Source: an uncultured Methanobrevibacter sp.
GTDB taxonomy: Archaea; Methanobacteriota; Methanobacteria; Methanobacteriales; Methanobacteriaceae
Length of the DNA: 5,071 nucleotides
Assembly (NCBI GenBank): GCA_902783085.1
Contig: CACZPT010000110.1
Coordinates: forward strand, 1 to 5,071
Reading direction: 5' to 3'
The position numbers and the translations under genes are program-made. Shown here piece after piece: positions 1-4,244 of the stretch. The notes beneath the pieces were generated by a model that made no database searches, had not been told where the DNA came from, and was given only the letters and a program-made list of their open reading frames with translations. Positions within the stretch are counted from its first letter, which is position 1. Each line of letters begins with the position of its first letter.

Positions 1-227
1 ACTCTTAATTTTAAGTGGTAACCTAATCTTCCAGCAGCCCTTTGCATTAATCTGTTAGAAGCAATACGGGCGGCTTCTAATGAGTTGTGTCTAATTTGAG
101 CTGGCTTTTTAACAGCCAAACTGACTGAAACTGGAAATTCATCTTTCAAATTCCCCATATCGTACTGTACGATTCTTGAATTTGGGGTTTTTCTAATATA
201 ATCTCTTCTAGTATAAGCACGAACCAT
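1..227 (-). CDS. rpl10e: 50S ribosomal protein L10e (uL16 family), N-terminal part, cut by the window edge
   Basis: Reading the minus strand from the ATG at 227-225 gives 75 complete codons before the left edge. The protein starts MVRAYTRRDYIRKTPNSRI and contains VQYDMGNL, a PVSVSLAVKKPAQIRHNSLE stretch and AAGRLGYHLKLRV, which is the usual N-terminal half of archaeal/eukaryotic L10e (bacterial L16 equivalent). The family is about 160-175 residues, so a little under half is visible. L10e sits in the large subunit near the central protuberance and contacts tRNA in the A/P-site region. The many Arg and Lys residues fit an rRNA binder. The start is supported by a strong Shine-Dalgarno (GGAGGAA, 240-234) and by the match to the family N-terminus. 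It is transcribed divergently from the Pcc1-like gene. Nothing looks broken; only the window edge truncates it. Confidence 0.96.
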   Translation of the reverse strand, partial: MVRAYTRRDYIRKTPNSRIVQYDMGNLKDEFPVSVSLAVKKPAQIRHNSLEAARIASNRLMQRAAGRLGYHLKLR

Positions 228-233
228 TATAAA

Positions 234-240
234 TTCCTCC
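234..240 (-). promoter_or_regulatory. Shine-Dalgarno of rpl10e
   Basis: On the minus strand GGAGGAA ends 6 nt before the ATG at 227-225. It is the best anti-SD match in the window and fixes the start of the ribosomal protein gene. Confidence 0.85.
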
Positions 241-269
241 GAAATAAAAATTATATAATAAATAGAATA

Positions 270-281
270 TTTAAATATATT
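270..281 (-). promoter_or_regulatory. Candidate TATA box for rpl10e
   Basis: On the minus strand the sequence is AATATATTTAAA. Its centre is near 275. With the usual archaeal TATA-to-start spacing of about 25 bp, transcription would begin near 250, leaving a leader of about 22 nt that contains the Shine-Dalgarno. The region is so A/T-rich that other TATA-like strings exist; the one at 251-258 is too close to the gene to leave room for the ribosome site. This is inferred from spacing and composition only. Confidence 0.5.
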
Positions 282-313
282 AAATTAGTCATTAATAAAT
301 GTTTTCACAACCT

Positions 314-329
314 CGCCAAAAATATATTA
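314..329 (+). promoter_or_regulatory. Candidate BRE and TATA box of the Pcc1-like gene, implying a leaderless mRNA
   Basis: CGCCAAA (314-320), a plausible TFB recognition element, is followed by AATATATTA (321-329). The TATA centre lies about 30 bp before the ATG at 355, so transcription should start within a few bases of the start codon. No Shine-Dalgarno occurs upstream of that ATG (AATATTAAATCAATG), which agrees with a leaderless or nearly leaderless transcript. Confidence 0.55.
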
Positions 330-354
330 ATCAACAAAACATAATATTAAATCA

Positions 355-588
355 ATGAAAGTAAAAGCAAAAATACAACTCAATTTTAAAAATAACAAAC
401 AAGCAAAATTAACCTATGACACACTAGAAGTTGACAATAAAAATTTTTTAGACTCTAATTTAAAAAATAACACCATCACTTATGAGATTAACAACAACTC
501 TCTTACAACCACTTTAGCTACAATTGACGATTTAATAGCTTGTGAAATTTTATCCGAAAAAATCATAACAAAGACAAATTATATATAA
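355..588 (+). CDS. pcc1: Probable KEOPS complex subunit Pcc1
   Basis: A 77-residue protein. KEOPS makes the universal N6-threonylcarbamoyladenosine (t6A) at position 37 of ANN-decoding tRNAs, together with the carbamoylation enzyme Sua5/TsaC. Pcc1 is its small subunit, which contacts Kae1 and tRNA and mediates dimerisation. The features seen fit: length (family about 75-90 residues), an opening strand KAKIQLNFKN, an 'A-x-x-x-Y-x-x-L-x-V-D-N' segment at about 17-28 matching the family's early helix and 'L-x-x-D' turn, two strands (about 40-56), and a closing helix from TIDDLIACEILSEKI. The classical 'LRA-x-x-NS' helix start is degenerate here (LIACEILS), so the call rests on overall pattern. 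Asn and Lys are very abundant, as expected in an AT-rich genome. There is no Shine-Dalgarno; the start is chosen from the family N-terminus and the promoter distance. The next gene starts 52 bp downstream on the same strand. It is a short cytosolic protein with no signal peptide. Confidence 0.72.
   Translation: MKVKAKIQLNFKNNKQAKLTYDTLEVDNKNFLDSNLKNNTITYEINNNSLTTTLATIDDLIACEILSEKIITKTNYI
579..588 (+). promoter_or_regulatory. Candidate TATA box for the zinc-finger protein gene, overlapping the pcc1 stop
   Basis: TTATATATAA lies exactly over the last codons and TAA of the Pcc1-like gene. Transcription would start near 610, giving a leader of about 30 nt that keeps the Shine-Dalgarno at 625-632. 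This allows gene 641-1753 to be transcribed alone, although read-through from pcc1 is equally possible. The site could also just be the A/T-rich codons Asn-Tyr-Ile-stop. Confidence 0.4.
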
Positions 589-624
589 TTAATAATGACA
601 TATAGGTCAATAATATTAATTGAT

Positions 625-632
625 AGAGGAAG
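625..632 (+). promoter_or_regulatory. Shine-Dalgarno that places the start at 641
   Basis: AGAGGAAG lies 8 nt before the ATG at 641. A longer reading with a TTG start at 620 would place this purine-rich site inside the coding sequence and would add seven residues in front of the first zinc ligand. The ATG at 641 is therefore preferred. Confidence 0.7.
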
Positions 633-640
633 TAATTAAA

Positions 641-1753
641 ATGGAATGTTATTATCATCCAAGTAGAGAGAGTACTGACAATTGTGCTATTTGTAATAAA
701 TCAATTTGTAAGGAATGTGGTTTGGAAATAGCCGGTAAAGTTTATTGTAAAGAATGTTTAGGAAAAATTGTGGGTATGGGTATTGAAAATAACACTAATA
801 ATGCACATCAACCCACAAGAGTTGAGAAAAAAGAAACTGCTTTAGAAAGAGATTTGAATCCTCAAAGACCTGATGAAGTTCAATTTTCAACACAAAAAGT
901 TTCTAATGACTCCCCATATAATATTAAAGATAATATTGTTTATGAAGGCGGAGTTGAATCTAGTTATGACGAACAATATCAACCACGTGAAAGTTTAACT
1001 CAAGCTATAAATTCAAATCAAGAACCAATAAGAGAAGAATACACTCCACTTAGAGAAGAACCAATAACCCCCCAAAGAGATGAATACACTCCACTTAAAG
1101 AAGAACCAATAACCCCCCAAAGAGATGAATACACTCCACTTAGAGAAGAACCAATAATCCCTCAAAGAGAGGAGCAAGTTCTTATTCAAGAAGCTATAAA
1201 TGAATATAATGCACCTCAAGAAAATTATATTCAACCCCCTATAGGTGCTCCTTCTCAAGATTATATTTATCCTGATCATTCATATGAACCTGAGGTTACC
1301 TCTGCAAGGCAAAATCTCGAAGATAAATATGAGAGGTATTTGGATGATTTATACTTCGATGAAGAAGAAGTTCCTTTAAACGAACAATTAGCACGTGATG
1401 AGGAAAAATACGGTCCTTTAACTAGACATACTGAACCTAAAAATTCACATCAAAGGAGATTAACTGCTGATGAAGATCTAGATAATAGGATTCGCGCTGA
1501 ACTTGCAAGAAGAGAAAAAGGAAAAAAGAAAAAATCCAAAAAATCTATTCATAACATGGAAAAATATGAAAATGGAAAAGAATCTTACGGTGCTGTTGAT
1601 ATTGTGCTTACTGTTATTTTAGTAATTGTTATTTTAATTGTAGTATTCTATATCATTTACTTATTTGCTTTAAGTAATACATATCCTACATTTTTGGATG
1701 CTGTATTTGGTCTTAAAGAGCCTCAAACCTTATTCGGTTCTTTATTTAAATAA
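641..1753 (+). CDS. Zinc-finger (B-box-like) protein with acidic repeat linker and C-terminal membrane anchor, function unknown
   Basis: A 370-residue protein I do not recognise as any named gene. Residues 1-40 hold eight potential zinc ligands: C3-x2-H6-x8-C15-x2-C18-x4-C23-x2-C26-x9-C36-x2-C39, a B-box-like treble-clef arrangement opening with MECYYHP. Residues 50-290 are hydrophilic, rich in Glu, Gln, Pro and Tyr and probably disordered; residues 133-177 are three copies of a 15-residue unit (EYTPLREEPITPQRD). Residues about 233-290 are charged and may be helical. A Lys-rich patch (293-301, KGKKKKSKK) precedes a single hydrophobic helix at about 321-344, then 26 residues end in SLFK. The positive-inside rule places the zinc finger in the cytoplasm and the short C-terminus outside. 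There is no signal peptide. This looks like a membrane-tethered cytoplasmic adaptor, but that role is inferred from architecture only. It follows pcc1 by 52 bp and overlaps the convergent nucleotidyltransferase gene by 12 bp. Confidence 0.85.
   Translation: MECYYHPSRESTDNCAICNKSICKECGLEIAGKVYCKECLGKIVGMGIENNTNNAHQPTRVEKKETALERDLNPQRPDEVQFSTQKVSNDSPYNIKDNIVYEGGVESSYDEQYQPRESLTQAINSNQEPIREEYTPLREEPITPQRDEYTPLKEEPITPQRDEYTPLREEPIIPQREEQVLIQEAINEYNAPQENYIQPPIGAPSQDYIYPDHSYEPEVTSARQNLEDKYERYLDDLYFDEEEVPLNEQLARDEEKYGPLTRHTEPKNSHQRRLTADEDLDNRIRAELARREKGKKKKSKKSIHNMEKYENGKESYGAVDIVLTVILVIVILIVVFYIIYLFALSNTYPTFLDAVFGLKEPQTLFGSLFK
1037..1171 (+). repeat. Three tandem 45-bp in-frame repeats inside the zinc-finger protein gene
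   Basis: Units are 1037-1081, 1082-1126 and 1127-1171. Units 1 and 2 differ by one base (AGA versus AAA, Arg to Lys). Unit 3 differs from unit 1 at three bases (ACC to ATC, CCC to CCT, GAT to GAG). Each encodes one 15-residue block with Tyr, three Pro, and acidic and basic residues. A partial unit directly upstream (1019-1036, QEPIRE) looks like the second half of a repeat lacking the ACC-CCC-CAA codons. Near identity at silent positions shows recent duplication. Because 45 is a multiple of three, copy-number change would keep the frame. Confidence 0.95.
1742..1753. other. 12-bp perfect palindrome shared by two convergent gene ends
   Basis: TTATTTAAATAA equals its own reverse complement. On the plus strand it encodes the last three residues and stop of the zinc-finger protein; on the minus strand it encodes the last three residues and stop of the nucleotidyltransferase. 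Both proteins therefore end Ser-Leu-Phe-Lys-stop. Confidence 0.95.
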
Positions 1754-2812
1754 TGATATATTTTCATTATTTACTTTCTCTTTAAACAATCTTAACACAT
1801 CATCATTTTTATATTTTAAAATTCGTATTAAAGCAGGATATTTATCAATATATTCAAAGATATCTCTTTTTGTTACTGGATTTTCAAGGATTGATAAAAT
1901 TCTTTGTTTGAAGTGTGTTGAAAATCCTTGGGGAATACTTGATAAAACATCCTCATAATTATAAAAAGGTCTGTTTTTAGTTATTTCATGAGCTAATTTT
2001 TCGTTTAATAAGTTTAAATTAGTTAAATCTAAATTATTTGCATTATAAACTAAACGTTTTTCATCTCGTTTATTGAAAATTATCTGGGATTTCTTATTTT
2101 GAAGCATCAAAACAGTTTCAGTAGGCATCATATCTCTAACATCTGAAAAATTACCGCTGATTACGGCTTCACGAATGAGGGTTCCACTAACACCACCGAT
2201 ACGCTTAACAAAAATAAATTTATTTTTATAATCAAATCCGATTTTAGAAAGTGAATTTGAAAATGAAGTAATCACATAATTATCTTCTTTTAGCTTGTCT
2301 CTAAGCAATACTTCCCCTGTTGTTTTATCAATGATTTTATATGGTTTTGGTGCAATATGGTGGCCTTGATTAATTCTGGTTAAAATTTTTTCAAATTCTG
2401 ATGTTAGGTTATAACCTCTCGGAATAAAATCTGTGTTTAATGCTTTAAACATCTTGCATAAACATAAGGAGTATTGGCCTGAACCCATTATTCCCATTGG
2501 CGGGCCTTCAACAACAATATCTGCACCAACTGAAATTGCAATCTCTGCTCTTAATTCGCGAGGTAATATATATGGAATACCTCTCCCGCTTCTTTCAAAC
2601 AGTCCGGGTACAATAGCTACAAACAAGCTATTTTTAACTTTAGATCTTGCAACTTTCATGCAATGAAAATGACCATTATGTAAGGGATTGTACTCAGTAA
2701 AATCAGCTACCAGATTAATATCTGATGAATTTTCAGATTCAATATACTTCTGGTTTAAATCACTGTAAAATAAATCCCAATCTCTTTTTAGAATTTCAGA
2801 TGTTAAAGACAT
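1742..2812 (-). CDS. HIGH-motif nucleotidyltransferase of the TmcAL/COG1323 type
   Basis: A predicted adenylate-forming nucleotidyltransferase of 356 residues from the ATG at 2812-2810. Near residue 35 the Rossmann-like core begins: VADFTEYNPLHNGHFHCMK carries the HIGH signature (HNGH, about 45-48) in the setting EYNP-hydrophobic-HNGH typical of bacterial TmcAL (PF05636). Next come a 'V-P-G-x-F-x-x-x-G' loop, an 'R-A-E-I-A-x-x-x-G-A-D-I-V-V-E' block, and VSGTLIREAV (about 208-217), equivalent to the second ATP-binding S-x-T-x-I-R motif. The last 130 residues are a charged helical domain. Bacterial TmcAL uses ATP and acetate to make N4-acetylcytidine in elongator tRNA-Met; the archaeal substrate is unknown. 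The family's usual N-terminus starts close to the EYNP strand, while this one has some 30 extra residues. In-frame ATGs also occur at 2830, 2836, 2848 and 2854; the longer ones would add a hydrophobic run (MLMTIFFI), and none has a Shine-Dalgarno. I prefer 2812 because the minus-strand TATA box abuts the 2854 start. Confidence 0.82.
   Translation of the reverse strand: MSLTSEILKRDWDLFYSDLNQKYIESENSSDINLVADFTEYNPLHNGHFHCMKVARSKVKNSLFVAIVPGLFERSGRGIPYILPRELRAEIAISVGADIVVEGPPMGIMGSGQYSLCLCKMFKALNTDFIPRGYNLTSEFEKILTRINQGHHIAPKPYKIIDKTTGEVLLRDKLKEDNYVITSFSNSLSKIGFDYKNKFIFVKRIGGVSGTLIREAVISGNFSDVRDMMPTETVLMLQNKKSQIIFNKRDEKRLVYNANNLDLTNLNLLNEKLAHEITKNRPFYNYEDVLSSIPQGFSTHFKQRILSILENPVTKRDIFEYIDKYPALIRILKYKNDDVLRLFKEKVNNENISLFK
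1747..1788 (+). terminator. Candidate terminator: A/T hairpin and T-rich tract after the zinc-finger protein gene
   Basis: A 10-bp inverted repeat (1747-1756 with 1764-1773, TAAATAATGA against TCATTATTTA) surrounds a 7-nt loop and includes the plus-strand stop codon. It is followed by a pyrimidine/T-rich stretch (ACTTTCTCTTT, 1773-1783). Archaeal polymerase stops mainly at T-rich tracts, so the T-rich part is probably what matters; the stem is all A/T but for one G-C pair and would be weak. On the minus strand nothing comparable follows the nucleotidyltransferase stop. Confidence 0.45.
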
Positions 2813-2853
2813 AATAAAAAATATGGTCATTAACATATTTAAAATCATGAGCA

Positions 2854-2863
2854 TATATATAAA
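2854..2863. promoter_or_regulatory. Near-symmetric TATA box between the divergent nucleotidyltransferase gene and pyrC
   Basis: The plus strand reads TATATATAAA and the minus strand TTTATATATA, the latter containing the methanogen consensus TTTATATA. On the minus strand transcription should start near 2834, inside or beside the cluster of possible start codons. On the plus strand it would start near 2883, just before the pyrC Shine-Dalgarno. A second weaker plus-strand candidate, CATATTTAAAA, lies at about 2834-2844. Positions are judged by spacing alone. Confidence 0.5.
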
Positions 2864-2883
2864 TTAAAAATAAAAATACTAAT

Positions 2884-2890
2884 AGGGGGA
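2884..2890 (+). promoter_or_regulatory. Shine-Dalgarno of pyrC
   Basis: AGGGGGA ends 6 nt before the ATG at 2897. The run of five G residues stands out in an otherwise G-poor spacer and confirms the start. Confidence 0.75.
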
Positions 2891-2896
2891 TTAATA

Positions 2897-4135
2897 ATGG
2901 ATTTAGTTATAAAAAATGCAAAATTAGTAGATAAAATTGGAGAATTTTATATTGGAGTTAATGATGATAAAATTACAGAAATTTCGAAAACTCCACTTAA
3001 AGCCGATGCGATTATTGATATTGAATCTAATTATTTACTCCCAGGTTTTATTGACCCACATGTTCATTTTAGAGATCCTGGATTTGCAGAAAAAGAAGAT
3101 TTTAAAAGCGGCAGTGAAGCTGCAGCTCATGGGGGTTTTACAAGTGTTTTTGATATGCCCAATACCCTTCCAAAAACCAATACATATAAAGCCCTAAAGG
3201 AAAAACTCAAAATAGCTGAATCCAAATCCGTTGTTAACTTTTATCTTCAGGCGGGACATAATAATTTAGATGAAATGGTTAAGATGATTGATTTAAACCC
3301 AATTTCAATCAAAATATTTATGGATTTAGAAAGTGATAGACAATTAGAAGATATTTTTAAAAGTTTAGGAAGGTTAAAAGATATTACGTCATATAATGGT
3401 CTTGTAACAGCACATTGTGAAAAACAAAGTATAATTTTAAAAGAAACTGAACGACTTGAAAGTTCTAATGAACCGATTGACTATAGTTATGCCAGACCAT
3501 ATACATCTGAAGATGAATCAGTTAAACAAACTATCGAACTTGCAAGGAAAAACAATTTACGATTACATATTTGTCACTTATCAAGTATAAATGCCCTAAA
3601 TATTGCACGTGAAAACAATATAAGCTATGAGTTTACACCCCACCACTTGCTGCTTGATAACAATGCATTCAACAAATATGGCACAATAGTTAAAACAAAC
3701 CCCCCACTTAGACCACTTGATAAAAGTGTAAGAATTTCCGATATTGATGAAAAATCAATAATTGGAACAGACCATGCCCCACACACACTAAAAGAAAAAC
3801 AAAATGGTGCATTTAAATCAATGTCTGGAATACCAAACCTTGAAACAGTTGTAAGCTTACTACTAACAGAAGTGAATAAAAACAACTTAGATTTAAAGCT
3901 AATTCCAAAAATACTTTCTAAAAATGCGGCAAAAGTATTTGGACTTGAAAATAAAGGTGAAATAGCTGTTGGAAAAGATGGTGACTTTACAGTACTTGAT
4001 TTGAAAAAAGAAGGTAAATTTGATATTTCAACATTCAAAACAAAAGCACAATATTCCCCATTTGATGGATGGGAGTATAAAGGTGCACCTGTAATGACAA
4101 TTGTCGGCGGGAAAGTAGTTTACAACGAACTTTAA
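2897..4135 (+). CDS. pyrC: Dihydroorotase
   Basis: A 412-residue zinc amidohydrolase that interconverts N-carbamoyl-L-aspartate and L-dihydroorotate, the third step of de novo UMP synthesis in the cytoplasm. The chain opens with a small beta domain (MDLVIKNAKLVD) and then the TIM barrel. Expected residues are all present: H55 and H57 with substrate-binding R59 in DPHVHFRDPG, N89 in DMPNT, K139 in SIKIFM, H173 in TAHCE, H227 in HICHLSS, N268 in NPPLR, and D292 with H293 and H296 in GTDHAPH. The C-terminus returns to the beta domain (KGEIAVGKDGDFTVLDL, then GAPVMTIVGGKVVY). Length is normal for the class I type. K139 lies 34 residues before H173, a spacing that suits a carbamylated lysine bridging two metals. 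It is a single-gene unit, divergent from the nucleotidyltransferase and convergent with the polyferredoxin, so it is not in a pyr operon here. The gene is intact. Confidence 0.97.
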   Translation: MDLVIKNAKLVDKIGEFYIGVNDDKITEISKTPLKADAIIDIESNYLLPGFIDPHVHFRDPGFAEKEDFKSGSEAAAHGGFTSVFDMPNTLPKTNTYKALKEKLKIAESKSVVNFYLQAGHNNLDEMVKMIDLNPISIKIFMDLESDRQLEDIFKSLGRLKDITSYNGLVTAHCEKQSIILKETERLESSNEPIDYSYARPYTSEDESVKQTIELARKNNLRLHICHLSSINALNIARENNISYEFTPHHLLLDNNAFNKYGTIVKTNPPLRPLDKSVRISDIDEKSIIGTDHAPHTLKEKQNGAFKSMSGIPNLETVVSLLLTEVNKNNLDLKLIPKILSKNAAKVFGLENKGEIAVGKDGDFTVLDLKKEGKFDISTFKTKAQYSPFDGWEYKGAPVMTIVGGKVVYNEL

Positions 4136-4208
4136 AATAGAATAAAATTTACCAAAATACTAAAAAAAAACTTATTTTATAGAATAAAAATTATAAAAAA
4201 CTTAATTT
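4136..4208. other. A/T spacer between convergent pyrC and the polyferredoxin gene
   Basis: Almost pure A/T with no start codon followed by a credible reading frame and no RNA gene. TAGAATAAAA occurs twice (4138-4147 and 4180-4189, 42 bp apart), and AAAAAACTTA also occurs twice, suggesting an old imperfect duplication or simply low complexity. For pyrC transcripts the plus strand offers only short T-runs (for example CTTATTTTAT, 4171-4180), so no strong terminator is visible for that gene. Confidence 0.6.
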
Positions 4209-4244
4209 AAAAAAAGAAAAAATTATAGGTGTTAAAACACCTAT
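4209..4244 (-). terminator. Hairpin plus T-tract terminator of the polyferredoxin gene
   Basis: A perfect 9-bp inverted repeat, ATAGGTGTT (4225-4233) with AACACCTAT (4236-4244), overlaps the TAG stop of the minus-strand gene at 4243-4241. On the minus strand it is followed by AA and a run of thirteen T interrupted by one C (4222-4209). This looks like an intrinsic terminator; in archaea the T-tract alone may suffice. On the plus strand only three T follow the stem, so it should act in one direction. Confidence 0.8.

Noticed and set aside
620..640. Longer start (TTG at 620) for the zinc-finger protein
   Set aside because: It would put the AGAGGAAG ribosome site inside the coding sequence and lacks a ribosome site of its own.
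1037..1171. CRISPR-like array
   Set aside because: The units are directly adjacent without spacers and sit in frame inside a protein gene.
1013..1279. Open minus-strand frame opposite the repeat region
   Set aside because: It is the antisense image of the 45-bp repeats in the zinc-finger gene, with a repetitive Trp/Phe-rich product and no ribosome site.
2433..2666. 77-codon plus-strand open frame opposite the nucleotidyltransferase gene
   Set aside because: Antisense shadow of a conserved region, with no promoter or ribosome site of its own.
2864..2896. Riboswitch or attenuator upstream of pyrC
   Set aside because: The leader predicted from the TATA box is only about 15 nt and contains just the Shine-Dalgarno; there is no room for a structured element.
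3625..4038. 137-codon minus-strand open frame opposite pyrC
   Set aside because: Antisense to conserved catalytic regions of dihydroorotase, with no ribosome site and no recognisable domain.
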